This document shows, piece by piece, positions 42,741 through 54,254 of a DNA stretch of 64,000 nt. The notes beneath the pieces were generated by a model. The model made no database searches. It had not been told where the DNA came from and worked only from the letters and a program-made list of their open reading frames with translations. The translations under genes and the position numbers were made by a program. This DNA comes from an uncultured Clostridium sp. (GTDB taxonomy: Bacteria; Bacillota; Clostridia; TANB77; CAG-508): positions 1 through 64,000 of the forward strand of contig CAMNWO010000002.1 in NCBI GenBank assembly GCA_946565805.1. The letters run 5' to 3'. The stretch's first letter is position 1, and each line of letters begins with the position of its first letter.

Positions 42741-44606
42741 ATGAAGAAAGGAAATATAATAAGTGCAATTGAAAAACACATGATACCAATAAGCATGGTA
42801 GTAGCTCTATTAATAGCTTTTGGACTAAAGTTAGAATTTGTCCAAGAAGGGAATTTCTTAGGATATACGGATAGAGCAAATGATATGATTTATTTACTAT
42901 TTACTATAGGAATAGGTGTATTTATCTATTATACAGCTAAAATTAAAGAAAAGAGGTTATGGATTATATCCATTTTAGTAGGTATTATTTTTGCAGTTTG
43001 CTATTATTTAGGAGATATTCAAAATCATTATATTCATACTTATGTACCAACTAGTAAGAAGTTTATTTTATATTCATTTATTAAGTTAATGACTTACTTT
43101 ATCCTATTTACAAACTGTGTTGTAATGCTATTTCATAAGCTTCCAATGATGGCAAAAAAAATGGAAAGCAAAAAACAATGGTCATTTTTTACGAACAATA
43201 AAAAATCTTTCTGGGTGATAGCAGGGATTTTCTTTGTATCCTATTTACCATTTTTACTATATTACTTTCCAGGAAATATTAATACAGACAATATAGGAAG
43301 TTGGTATCAAATAACAGGATTAAAACCATATTCGAATTTTCAACCATTAATTTATACTTTTATATTTGGGGGAATTTGGAATTTAGGAAAAGCTATATTT
43401 GGAACTTCTACAGCAGGAGTTGCTCTTTATAGTATTTTTCAAATGATTTGTACGAGCCTTGTATTTTCAACTATTTTATACTATATGGCGAAGAGAGAAG
43501 TGGCATTTAAATGGAGAATAATAACCTTTTTATTCTTATTCTTAAACCCATTAAATGGATGGTTTGTGGTTAGAAGTGAAAAAGGGATGTTGTTCCATTT
43601 GAGTTTGATATTAGTTATAATAGGTTTAATTGATATCATACACGAAAAAGAAAAATTCTTTGAAAAACGATGGAAACCTATAACATTAGCAATAATTACT
43701 ATTTTAATGATATTAATCAGAAATAATGGAATTTATGCTTTATTATTAGCTTTGCCATTTTTAATAATAGCTTGTAAAAGAATATGGAAAAAAACAGCAA
43801 TTTTATTTGGTGTAATACTTGCCATTATTTTTACGATCCAAGGACCTATTTTTAAAATAGCAAAGGTAGGATATTCAAGTCCAGGAGAAGTTTTAAGTAT
43901 TCCTATGCAACAATTTGCAAGAATTACGAAATATGCAGGGGATAGGCTTTCAAATGAAGACAAAGAAGTGATACAACAATATTTTCCAGTAGATAGTAGC
44001 AAGTTAGCAGAAGACTATGTACCTTGGAAGTCAGACAGTACGAAGGCGAATTTTAAACAAGATGAGTTTAAACAAGATAAAGTCACATTTATCAAGCAAT
44101 ATTTTAAAATGGCATTAAAATTCCCAGTACAAACGGTATCATCTGTAGTATTTAATACAGGAATTAACTATTCTCCTAACTTTAATGCTTGGGGACTGAT
44201 AAGAAATTATGGAACAGAAACACAAGATGGTTATGAAACAGTTAGTCTAAAAGATGATAATGTTTTTAAAGAATTTATAACGAATTATCCAATTGAGAAA
44301 AAAGTGTTGGTGAATTTTGGGGTTTTAAATACTCTAAATGATGAATTAATAAAAGGAAATATACCAATTATATCAAATTTATTGGATAATATAGGTTTCT
44401 ATTTTTGGATTTTAATTTTATGCTTTGCCTATTGTATTTACAAAAAGCAATATGAAAATATGGTTATGATGTTACCAATACTAGGCTTATGGGTAACAGC
44501 TATAGCAGGTCCAATGGTAGACTTAAGATATATTTACCCAATGTTTTTAACAGTACCATTATTTATCGGGATTATAATGAAAAAAGATAATAAAGTTAAT
44601 AATTAA
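42741..44606 (+). CDS. multi-TM glycosyltransferase-like membrane protein
   Basis: 621 aa, more than 10 hydrophobic segments. Confidence 0.6.
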   Translation: MKKGNIISAIEKHMIPISMVVALLIAFGLKLEFVQEGNFLGYTDRANDMIYLLFTIGIGVFIYYTAKIKEKRLWIISILVGIIFAVCYYLGDIQNHYIHTYVPTSKKFILYSFIKLMTYFILFTNCVVMLFHKLPMMAKKMESKKQWSFFTNNKKSFWVIAGIFFVSYLPFLLYYFPGNINTDNIGSWYQITGLKPYSNFQPLIYTFIFGGIWNLGKAIFGTSTAGVALYSIFQMICTSLVFSTILYYMAKREVAFKWRIITFLFLFLNPLNGWFVVRSEKGMLFHLSLILVIIGLIDIIHEKEKFFEKRWKPITLAIITILMILIRNNGIYALLLALPFLIIACKRIWKKTAILFGVILAIIFTIQGPIFKIAKVGYSSPGEVLSIPMQQFARITKYAGDRLSNEDKEVIQQYFPVDSSKLAEDYVPWKSDSTKANFKQDEFKQDKVTFIKQYFKMALKFPVQTVSSVVFNTGINYSPNFNAWGLIRNYGTETQDGYETVSLKDDNVFKEFITNYPIEKKVLVNFGVLNTLNDELIKGNIPIISNLLDNIGFYFWILILCFAYCIYKKQYENMVMMLPILGLWVTAIAGPMVDLRYIYPMFLTVPLFIGIIMKKDNKVNN

Positions 44607-44614
44607 TGTAGATA

Positions 44615-44660
44615 AGAGATTTCATATTATTGTATCGATGATATGGAATCTTTTTATTGA
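44615..44660 (+). terminator. terminator
   Basis: agatttcatat...atatggaatcttttt. Confidence 0.65.
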
Positions 44661-44748
44661 TATAGCAACATAATTAGCATAATTTGTAATTGACTTATAA
44701 ATAGTGTTATGATAAGATTATTTACAGATAAGGATAAGGAGGAAAATT

Positions 44749-47130
44749 ATGAAAAAACTATTATCAATTATCATAATAGTATTAATTACAATTCAATTAT
44801 GTATTCCTTACTGTTCCTATGCTCAATCAGAAATAAAAGATTTAATAGAAGACGAAGAAAAGATTACAAATAAAGTAGAAACAGAGGAAGAGGAAACTGA
44901 TAAAAATAATGAAGATAACGAGAAAGAAAATAGTACAGATACTAACATAGACAATAAATTTGAAAAAGATGACATAGAAGAAAAGAAAGATAGCATAGAA
45001 AATAAAAATGAAAGTATAGAAAGTCCAAAAGAGTTACAAGATACAAAAAGTATAAGTACAGATGAAGGAATAAAAGATACTAGTATAGTAGAAAAGGCAA
45101 GAGATAATAACAAAAAAGAAGAAGTAAAATTAGAAGAAGGTATTTATAAAATAACATTAGCAACAGCACCAAAACAGAGCTTAACCGTAGATGGAGGAAG
45201 AACGAATGATGGTACTAATATTCATATTTGGGAATATATAGGAGCAAATCAACAAAAGTTTCAAATAAAATATGACCAAGAAGGTTATTGTGAAATCATT
45301 CCAATTCATTCAGGTAAAAGGCTAGATGTAGTGGGCTGGGGAAATGAAGCTAATGTAGACCAATGGTCAGCAAATGGAGGAAATGATAATCAAAAGTGGA
45401 CAATTCAAAAAAGTGAAAAGGGAAATTATCATATTGTATCTAAAAGACAAAATTTATATTTAGATGCCTACCAATCAAAAACAAGCAATGGAACCAATAT
45501 ACAAGTATATGAAGCAAGTGGAGGAAATGGACAAGAATTTAAACTAGAAAAAGTAGGAAACAAAGAAGATGTACCCCAAAAAACAGTAGAAGAAGGAACT
45601 TATAAAATTGTAATGGCAACTAATGTAAATCAAAGTTTAACTGTAGATGGAGGAAGAATTAATAATGGTGCCAATGTGCATCTTTGGGAATATGTTAATA
45701 GCATACAACAACAGTTTAATTTAGTATATGACGGAAATGGTTATTATGAAATCATAGCAGTTAACTCAGGAAAAAGACTAGATGTGGTAGGCTGGGGAAA
45801 CGAAGCCAATGTAGACCAATGGGAAAATAATGGTGGAGCTAATAATCAAAAATGGCAAATTAGAAAAAGTAAAACGGGAAATTATCATATTATATCACAA
45901 AGAGATAATAAATATTTAGATGTCTATCAATCTAACATAAGGAATGGAACTAACATACAAGTATATGAAGCAAGCGGAGGAAATGGGCAAGAATTTAAGT
46001 TAGAGAAAATAGCAACAAAGAGTGAAAGAGCTGTAGCAGATGGAAAATATAAAATAGCATCAACCGTCAATAACAATATCGTAATAGAAGCATCAGGCAG
46101 TAATTTAGACAACAATGGAAGAATACAGATATGGCAAAATTATAATGTTTCAGCACAAAAATTAAAATTGGAATATGTGGATGGTTATTATAAAATTTCG
46201 TTAGAACATAGTGGGAAATATTTAACAGTAAGAGATAACCAGTTAGTAAGTGGAGCAGAAGTTGTACAAAATGAATGGTATAATGGTGATAACCAAAAAT
46301 GGATGATTAGAGAAAAGAGACCAAAGGCTTGGGTTATATCTTTAGTAAGACATCCAGAATTATCCATAACCATAGAAGGAAACATTCAAAATGGTTCCAA
46401 ACTAATATTAAAGCCAACCAACAATGTAATAAATCAAACATTTTATATGGAATCAATAGCGAAATATATAGTTGTTGTAAATGCAGGACATGGAGGTAGT
46501 GAAACAGGTTGTGCACATGGATGGGCAACGATAGAAAAAAACGTAACATTACAAATAGCAAGAAGAATACGAGATAGATTATCTGCTTATCCACAAATAC
46601 AAGTAATCCTAACACGTGATGGGGATTATAACATGGATATTAACACAAGGTCGATGATGGCTTGGAACAGTAGAGCAGATTTATATGTAAGCTTACATAT
46701 TAATGATGAAGCATCACATAGAGCTACTGGTTCAGAAGTATTTGTACCTTGGTATGAAGGACCAAAACATTACAATAGTAATATGAGATATTTGGCAAGA
46801 TTAATTCAAGATAATTTGTCTTACATTGGAATAAGAGCTAATCGATATGGAGGAACTGTAAAGAAAAATATAGATTGGGAACCAAAATATCAATATTTAG
46901 TAAATGGACAAGTAGAAAGAGCTGATTATTATCAAGATATTCGTGATGCAATGAAGGGTGATAGGGAAGGAAGAGGAACTGATTTGAGTTTAGGTATGGG
47001 AATTCCAACTGTATTAGTAGAACATTGTTATATGAATAGTTCAGACTATAATTTTTTAAATGCTTCTTGGAAAATAGACCAAATAGGAGATGCCGATGCG
47101 AATGCGATTATTCAATATTTTGGGCTTTAA
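44749..47130 (+). CDS. secreted ricin-type lectin repeats plus N-acetylmuramoyl-L-alanine amidase (Amidase_3)
   Basis: signal peptide; E/K-rich linker; QxW ricin repeats; VVVNAGHGGSETGC...SLHINDEA. Confidence 0.88.
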   Translation: MKKLLSIIIIVLITIQLCIPYCSYAQSEIKDLIEDEEKITNKVETEEEETDKNNEDNEKENSTDTNIDNKFEKDDIEEKKDSIENKNESIESPKELQDTKSISTDEGIKDTSIVEKARDNNKKEEVKLEEGIYKITLATAPKQSLTVDGGRTNDGTNIHIWEYIGANQQKFQIKYDQEGYCEIIPIHSGKRLDVVGWGNEANVDQWSANGGNDNQKWTIQKSEKGNYHIVSKRQNLYLDAYQSKTSNGTNIQVYEASGGNGQEFKLEKVGNKEDVPQKTVEEGTYKIVMATNVNQSLTVDGGRINNGANVHLWEYVNSIQQQFNLVYDGNGYYEIIAVNSGKRLDVVGWGNEANVDQWENNGGANNQKWQIRKSKTGNYHIISQRDNKYLDVYQSNIRNGTNIQVYEASGGNGQEFKLEKIATKSERAVADGKYKIASTVNNNIVIEASGSNLDNNGRIQIWQNYNVSAQKLKLEYVDGYYKISLEHSGKYLTVRDNQLVSGAEVVQNEWYNGDNQKWMIREKRPKAWVISLVRHPELSITIEGNIQNGSKLILKPTNNVINQTFYMESIAKYIVVVNAGHGGSETGCAHGWATIEKNVTLQIARRIRDRLSAYPQIQVILTRDGDYNMDINTRSMMAWNSRADLYVSLHINDEASHRATGSEVFVPWYEGPKHYNSNMRYLARLIQDNLSYIGIRANRYGGTVKKNIDWEPKYQYLVNGQVERADYYQDIRDAMKGDREGRGTDLSLGMGIPTVLVEHCYMNSSDYNFLNASWKIDQIGDADANAIIQYFGL

Positions 47131-47162
47131 AATTTAAATATTAAGTATAATAGGAGAAATTT

Positions 47163-49542
47163 ATGAAAAAAATAATAGCAATTATAGGTATTATATTATT
47201 AATAGAACTTCAGCTATTTTTTCCTTACTGTTCTTATGCAGAAGAACAAAATGTAAGTATTAAAGATGATAATATAATAGTTAACAAAGAAAACTTAGAT
47301 AATGAAGGAACTATAGAACAAGAAGAAAAGGAAGAATTTGAGAAAGAAAAAGAGGATGAGGTAAAAAACAGTGAAAAAAATGAAATAGAAGAAGTAGTAA
47401 TTCATTCCGTAGAAAGTAATATAAATAAAAGCCATACCATCGAAGAAACCGTAAAGCTAGAAGAAGGAATTTATAAAATTGTAATGGCAACCGCACCAAA
47501 ACAAAGTTTGACAGTAGATGGTGGAAGAACCAAAGATGGAGCTAATATCCATCTTTGGGCTTATCAAGGAGCCAATCAACAAAAATTTCAAATAAAATAT
47601 GACCAAGAAGGCTATTGCGAGATTATTCCAATCCATTCAGGAAAAAGACTAGATGTGGTAGGATGGGGAAATGAAGCAAATGTTGATCAATGGTCAGCCA
47701 ATGGTGGAAATAATAATCAAAAATGGGTTATAAAAAAGAGTAAAAGAGGAAACTATAATATTGTATCCAAAAGAGAAAATCGTTATTTAGATGCCTATCA
47801 ATCCAAAACCGGAAATGGAACCAATATACAAGTATATGAAGAAAGTGGCGGGAATGGACAAGAATTTAAAATAGAAAAAATAGGAAACAAAGAAGAGATT
47901 CCTTCTAAAACAGTAGAAGAAGGAACTTATAAAATTGTAATGGCAACCAATAATAGGCAAAGTTTAACAGTAGATGGAGGAAGAACCAATAATGGAGCCA
48001 ATGTTCATCTTTGGGAATATGTTAATAGCATGCAACAACAATTTAATTTAGTATATGACGGAAACGGTTACTATGAAATCATACCAGTCAATTCAGGTAA
48101 AAGATTGGATGTTGTAGGCTGGGGAAACGAAGCCAATGTAGACCAATGGAGTAACAATGGTGGAGGCGACAATCAAAAATGGCAAATTAAGAAAAGCAAA
48201 GCAGGAAACTATAACATTATATCCAAAAGAGAAAATCGCTATTTAGATGTGTATCAATCTAAACTAGTAAACGGAACGAACCTAGAAGTGTATGAAGCAA
48301 GTGGAGGAAATGGACAAGAATTCAAGTTAGAAAAGATACAAAATAAAAGTGAAAAGACAGTAGAAGAAAAAGACTATAAAATAGTACCGCAAGTAAATAA
48401 AAACCTTGTAATAGAAGCATCTGGAAGCAATTACGATAACGATGGAAAAATTCAGATATGGCAAGACTATGATGTACCAGCACAAAAATTTTCAATTGAA
48501 TATAAAGATGGCTATTATAGAATAGCGTTGAAACATAGTGGTAAATATCTAACAGTAAAAAATAGAAACCTAGCAAGAGGAACAGAAATAGTGCAATATG
48601 AATGGAACTGGCGGAGACAATCAAAAATGGATTATAAGAGAAAATGAAGACGGAAGTTTAGGAATTCTGCCTTTATCCAATCCAAATTTAACCATTACAA
48701 TAAGAGGCTCTATAGGCAATGGCTCTATACTGGAATTAAACAAAAATGAAAAAACAGTAAACCAAAGATTTGCTTTAAAAGAATCTTTTAATAAATATAT
48801 AGAAGTAGGAACTTATGGATGGACTGGATTAAAAGTAAAAGGAAATGGTAATGGAGGAGAATACTTACCTTTTTATCGAATTGGAAATGGAAGCAAAAAA
48901 CTTTTTCTTAATTTTTCCATTCATGGATTTGAAGATTCTTATAACTATGATGGAGCAGAATTGACCTATATAGCAGACCAATTTTATAGTTACTTAAAGG
49001 AAAATATAACAGAGGATTTAGTCAAAAAATGGACCATTTATGTATTACCAGTATCCAATCCAGACGGACAACATAATGGCTGGACTAACAATGGACCTGG
49101 TCGTACTACTGTATATAGTTGGGCACCAGAAAATAGAGGAATTGATATGAATCGCTGTTTTCCAGTTGGTTATAAATCTAATACAACCAATAGTAGAAAT
49201 TATAATGGAACACAGCCGTTACAAGCCTTTGAAGCGGAGAGCTTGAGAAATTTTATTTTAAATCATACAGGGGTACAAAATATAGTAATCGATGTACATG
49301 GATGGTTGAATGAAACCATAGGTGATAATGGAATTGGTTGGTATTATAGAAATCAATTTGGAATATCAAATCATATTGCATCTTATGGTAGTGGTTATTT
49401 AATACAATGGGCAAGGAGTATTCCAAATACAAGATCTATGCTATTAGAATTACCAGAAGTAAAAAATCATACCGAGACAGTACAAAGAAATTATGCTAAC
49501 AAATTTATCAATGCAACCATGCAATTATTAAGAGACTTTTAA
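47163..49542 (+). CDS. secreted ricin-type lectin repeats plus M14-type zinc carboxypeptidase, two ORFs joined by a +1 shift at CGG (48612)
   Basis: FSIHGFEDSY zinc motif, RGIDMNRCFP; the paralog at 52.5 kb encodes the same junction uninterrupted. Confidence 0.85.
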
Positions 49543-49560
49543 GAAGAAAGAGGAGTAGAA

Positions 49561-50244
49561 ATGAAAGTACTAATTATAATTCCAGCATATAATGAGGAAT
49601 TAAATATTGTTAAAACAGTAGAAGATGTTAAAAAGAATACACAATATGACTATGTCATTGTAAATGACGGTTCAAAAGATAAAACAAAGGAAATTTGTGA
49701 AAAAAATGATTTTAATCTTATATCATTACCAATCAATTATGGCTTAACAAGTGCAGTACAAGTAGGAATGAAATATGCTTTAGAAAATAATTATGATGTA
49801 GCCATACAATTTGATGGAGATGGGCAACACCAAGCAAAAGAAGTAAGTAAATTAGTAAAAGAAATAGAAAAAGGGGAGGATATTGCAATTGGTTCTAGAT
49901 TTGTAACAGAATCGAAACCTAGAAGCATGAGAATGCTAGGAAGTAATTTAATAACAGGTATTATTAAATTGACAACCAATAAAACAATAAAAGACCCAAC
50001 CTCTGGTATGAGAGCCTATAACCAAGATACCATAAAAGAGCTAGTATCTAATTCGGGGCTTTCACCAGAACCAGATACTTTGGTATATATGTTAAAAAAG
50101 AAAAGGAAAATAAAAGAAGTACAAGTAGAAATGAAAGAAAGAGAATTTGGAGAAAGTTATTTAAAACCATTAAAAGCTATGAAATATATGATCAGTATGT
50201 TTTGTTCCATCCTCTTTATTCGCTCATTTACTAAGAAAAGATAA
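49561..50244 (+). CDS. glycosyltransferase family 2 (dolichyl-phosphate mannose synthase-like)
   Basis: VLIIIPAYNEELNIVKTVEDV; VNDGSKDKT; FDGDGQH. Confidence 0.92.
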   Translation: MKVLIIIPAYNEELNIVKTVEDVKKNTQYDYVIVNDGSKDKTKEICEKNDFNLISLPINYGLTSAVQVGMKYALENNYDVAIQFDGDGQHQAKEVSKLVKEIEKGEDIAIGSRFVTESKPRSMRMLGSNLITGIIKLTTNKTIKDPTSGMRAYNQDTIKELVSNSGLSPEPDTLVYMLKKKRKIKEVQVEMKEREFGESYLKPLKAMKYMISMFCSILFIRSFTKKR

Positions 50245-50256
50245 GGAGGAAAGAAA

Positions 50257-50604
50257 ATGTCAATTACACTAAGAATTATATTAATTATCAGTTCAATTTT
50301 ATCTTTTGTATTATGTGTAAGAAAGATAAAAAAATCAGAATTAAAAATTGAAAATTCCATTATTTGGCTTTTAGGAAGTATTATATTAATTTTAATGAGT
50401 GTATTTTCAAATGCTGTTACTTGGATTTCAACACAATTAGGATTTGAAGCACCTGTTAATTTTGTATGGATGTGTGCAATAGGATTTTTGTTAATTGAGC
50501 TATTTTTAGATAATATAAGAATTTCTAATTTAAATGAAAAGATTAAAAATTTAAATCATTACATAGCATTAAAAGAAAATGAAGAAAAGAAGGGAAACGA
50601 ATAA
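50257..50604 (+). CDS. DUF2304-like membrane protein
   Basis: 115 aa, 3 TM, next to GT2 and an EamA-like gene. Confidence 0.7.
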   Translation: MSITLRIILIISSILSFVLCVRKIKKSELKIENSIIWLLGSIILILMSVFSNAVTWISTQLGFEAPVNFVWMCAIGFLLIELFLDNIRISNLNEKIKNLNHYIALKENEEKKGNE

Positions 50605-50605
50605 A

Positions 50606-50956
50606 ATGAAAATAGTAAGTATTATCATCTATTTACTTTGTTCTGTAGGGGGACTAATTTTAGTGAAATCAGAAGCAAATGCAACTACTTTGGCTATGCA
50701 AAATGGAGTTTTTAATGTATCAATGGGAGTAAAGGCTATTATAGGATTTATTTTATATATAGGAAGCTTTCTAATTTATACATTTTATATTATTAAGCAA
50801 TTTGATTTAAGCTACATATTTCCAATTATTACAGGAATTACACAAATTTTAGTTATTTTAGCAAGTGTATTTGTTTTAAAAGAATCTATTAATATATATG
50901 GTATAGTAGGAATATTTACCATTATTGTTGGAATTACCTTGTTAAACATAAAATAA
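50606..50956 (+). CDS. EamA/SMR-like small transporter
   Basis: 4 TM, VLKESINIYGIVGIFTIIVGITLL. Confidence 0.7.
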   Translation: MKIVSIIIYLLCSVGGLILVKSEANATTLAMQNGVFNVSMGVKAIIGFILYIGSFLIYTFYIIKQFDLSYIFPIITGITQILVILASVFVLKESINIYGIVGIFTIIVGITLLNIK

Positions 50957-50983
50957 TTTTGGAGATAAGGTTAGGAGGAAAGT

Positions 50984-53770
50984 ATGAAAAGATTACTAGC
51001 AATCATAACAATTATATTATTATTGGGACAGTTTTTAATTCCTTATAGTTCGTTTGCTCAAACGGAAAAACAAGAGAATTTAACAGTAGAAACTACAACA
51101 CCAGAAATAGAGGGAGAAGAAAATAAGGAAACAACAGAAAACGAAACAACAGAAAACGAAACAACACAAGATGAAAAAGAGGAAGAGAAGCCAGAAGACG
51201 AAACAGACAATAATATTGATAATAGTGTGGAAGAAGAGAAGAAGGAAGAAGATAAGGTTGATGAAGAGCCAATAAAGGAAAATACAGTAATACAAGAAAC
51301 AACACCAATGGAGGTTCAAAAAGTAACACCAAAAGTGCAATTAGAAGAAGGAATTTATAAAATTGTAATGGCAACAAACAGCAAGCAAAGTTTGACAGTA
51401 GATGGTGGTAGAACTAATGATGGTGCGAATGTTCATCTTTGGGAATATCAAGGAGCTAAACAACAGAAATTTGAAATAAAATATGACAAAGAAGGCTATT
51501 GTGAAATTATTCCAATTCATTCAGAGAAAAGAATTGACGTAGTAGGCTGGGGAAATGAAGCTAATGTAGACCAATGGGCAGCAAATGGCGGAAATGATAA
51601 CCAAAAATGGGTGATTCAAAAAAGTGAAAGAGGAAATTATCATATTGTATCCAAAAGGCAAAATTTATATTTAGATGTTTACCAATCTAAAATAACCAAT
51701 GGAACTAACGTACAAGTTTACGAAGGAAGTGGAGGAAATGGACAAGAATTTAAACTAGAGAAGATAGGAAATAAAGAAGATATTCCTTCTAAAACAGTAG
51801 AAGAAGGAACCTATAAAATTGTAATGGCAACCAATAATAAGCAAAGTTTAACAGTAGATGGGGGAAGAACTAACAATGGAGCCAATGTTCATCTTTGGGA
51901 ATATTTAGATACCATGCAACAACAATTTAACTTAGTGTATGATGGAAATGGTTACTATGAAATCATACCAATTAATTCAGGAAAGAGATTAGATGTTGTA
52001 GGCTGGGGAAATGAAGCCAATGTTGATCAATGGAGCAACAATGGTGGAGGAGATAACCAAAAATGGCAAATTAAGAAAAGCAAAGCAGGAAACTATAACA
52101 TTGTATCCAAAAGAGAAAATCGCTATTTAGATGCTTATCAATCTAAAATAACAAATGGAACTAATATACAAGTATATGAACAAAGTGGAGGAAATGGGCA
52201 AGAATTTAAATTAGAGAAAATAGAAAATAGAAGTGAAAAAACAATCGAAGAAAGAGCTTACAAAATAGCGCCACAAGTAAATCATAATATTGTCGTAGAA
52301 GCTTCTGGAAGTAATAATGCTAATGATGGAAGAATACAAATTTGGAAAGACTATAATGTAAAGGCTCAAAAATTAAAGGTGGAATATGAAAATGGCTATT
52401 ATAAAATAGCTTTGGCTCATAGTAAAAAATATTTAACCATAAAGTATAGAAATGTCGCAAGAGGAACAGAAATTGTACAATATGAATGGAATGGTGGAGA
52501 AAATCAAAAATGGATTATAAGAGATAATGGAGATGGAAGTGTAGGAATTTTACCGTTATCCAATCCAAATTTAACGATTACAATAAGAGGTTCTATAAGC
52601 AATGGTTCTATATTGGAATTAAACCAAAATGAAAAAACGGTAAATCAAAGATTTAGTTTTATTAAAACAAACTTAGGGGTAGAGATTGATGTCAATAAAT
52701 ATCCAGGAGTTGGAGAAGCCATTGATAAATTAGTGGAAAAACATCCAAATTGGCAGTTTGAGATTTTGTATACAGGGCTTGATTTTCATACAGCAGTTCA
52801 ATCTGAATATGAATATGCTAATAAACAAGGAAATTTAGTATATACTCCTACTTACAATGGCGGATGGATTGCACCAGATCCTTATGTGAGTTATCCTTGG
52901 GCATCAGCTTCTTATCAAGGAATTGCCTATTTTATGGATACACGAAACTTTTTAAACGAAGTAGATACATTCCAATTTGTAGATTTAGGAAATTATGCAA
53001 GTAGTGGAGCAACCCTAGGCGCTATTCAGTATCAAGTAAATGGGACATTCTTACAAAATCATGCAGAAGATGTAAGAAGAGCATGTGAAAATACGAATAT
53101 CAATCCTTACTATATTATTGCAAGACTATTCCAAGAACAGGGACAAAATGGTTCTGATACCATAAATATGGACGGAGGAGATGGAAAAAGATATTTTAAT
53201 CCATTTAATATAGGAGCACAAGTAGGAAATGATGTAGCAACTGCATTAGAACGAGCTAAAAGAGAAGGTTGGGACACGATGCAAAAAGGAATAGAAGGTG
53301 GAATAAGAATTATAAAGAAAAACTATATTGATATCCAGCAAAACACCTTATATTTAAATAAATTTGATGTAAATCCAGCAAGTGGAGGCGGATTTTATAA
53401 CCATCAATATATGCAAAATTTATCAGCAGCATATAGTGAAGCACGTATTTTTAGGAAATCTTATGAAAATACAGGAACTTTAGATAATGAAATTAAATTT
53501 ATTGTACCAGTTTATGAAAATATGCCGACGTCACCTTGTACACAGCCAACAGGAGGAAAGGAAGGATCTTATAATGTAAAAGTAATTGGTGCAGAAGGAG
53601 GATTAGCTTTACGTACAGAGCCTTCTACATCAGGAAAGTTAATCGAAAGGATGCCAAATGGAACGATACTTCTTTCCATAGAAAGGGCGACTAATGGATG
53701 GCATAAGGTAGTAGCACCATCAGGGAATACAGGCTATTGTTCAAATGCTTATCTACAAATTATTGAATAA
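50984..53770 (+). CDS. secreted ricin-type lectin repeats plus N-acetylglucosaminidase plus SH3-like domain
   Basis: ricin repeats; NPYYIIARLFQEQGQNGSDT...YFNPFNIGA; SH3-like C-terminus. Confidence 0.88.
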   Translation: MKRLLAIITIILLLGQFLIPYSSFAQTEKQENLTVETTTPEIEGEENKETTENETTENETTQDEKEEEKPEDETDNNIDNSVEEEKKEEDKVDEEPIKENTVIQETTPMEVQKVTPKVQLEEGIYKIVMATNSKQSLTVDGGRTNDGANVHLWEYQGAKQQKFEIKYDKEGYCEIIPIHSEKRIDVVGWGNEANVDQWAANGGNDNQKWVIQKSERGNYHIVSKRQNLYLDVYQSKITNGTNVQVYEGSGGNGQEFKLEKIGNKEDIPSKTVEEGTYKIVMATNNKQSLTVDGGRTNNGANVHLWEYLDTMQQQFNLVYDGNGYYEIIPINSGKRLDVVGWGNEANVDQWSNNGGGDNQKWQIKKSKAGNYNIVSKRENRYLDAYQSKITNGTNIQVYEQSGGNGQEFKLEKIENRSEKTIEERAYKIAPQVNHNIVVEASGSNNANDGRIQIWKDYNVKAQKLKVEYENGYYKIALAHSKKYLTIKYRNVARGTEIVQYEWNGGENQKWIIRDNGDGSVGILPLSNPNLTITIRGSISNGSILELNQNEKTVNQRFSFIKTNLGVEIDVNKYPGVGEAIDKLVEKHPNWQFEILYTGLDFHTAVQSEYEYANKQGNLVYTPTYNGGWIAPDPYVSYPWASASYQGIAYFMDTRNFLNEVDTFQFVDLGNYASSGATLGAIQYQVNGTFLQNHAEDVRRACENTNINPYYIIARLFQEQGQNGSDTINMDGGDGKRYFNPFNIGAQVGNDVATALERAKREGWDTMQKGIEGGIRIIKKNYIDIQQNTLYLNKFDVNPASGGGFYNHQYMQNLSAAYSEARIFRKSYENTGTLDNEIKFIVPVYENMPTSPCTQPTGGKEGSYNVKVIGAEGGLALRTEPSTSGKLIERMPNGTILLSIERATNGWHKVVAPSGNTGYCSNAYLQIIE

Positions 53771-53851
53771 GATACAAATGAAAGAAAATGGTAAAATACA
53801 TTAGGAAAGTAATTTACCATTTTTCTGATTTTAGAAAGGGATGAGATAAAA

Positions 53852-54205
53852 ATGAAAAAAATGTTAAAATTAATACTATTAAATATGATTTTTGTATTGG
53901 CAATGGGAACTTATCAATTAGCTTATGAAGGAGATCGATTAGTTGATATTCCAGTGCCTCCTAACAGCTCTGGACATGCAGATTTTACTTCAGAAGAAGG
54001 AGAACAACAAGCAAAAGAATACGAAGAAAATAAGGAAAAGAATTTGGTAGAAAAGCAAGAGGAAATAGAAAATGACATTGAAAAAAAGGAGGAAAAGCAA
54101 CAAGTAAGAAACAAAGTAGCAATAGCAGGAATTGTTGGAGTGCTTCTAATCTTTGGAGTTAGTATGGGGGTCAAAATTTATCGTAAAAAATCGAAAAAAA
54201 GTTGA
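53852..54205 (+). CDS. small membrane-anchored hypothetical protein
   Basis: signal peptide, charged middle, C-terminal TM and KKSKKS. Confidence 0.55.
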   Translation: MKKMLKLILLNMIFVLAMGTYQLAYEGDRLVDIPVPPNSSGHADFTSEEGEQQAKEYEENKEKNLVEKQEEIENDIEKKEEKQQVRNKVAIAGIVGVLLIFGVSMGVKIYRKKSKKS

Positions 54206-54254
54206 ATCATAAAATAAAAAATGATATGATAGAGAAAAAGAATGAGGGTAGGAA

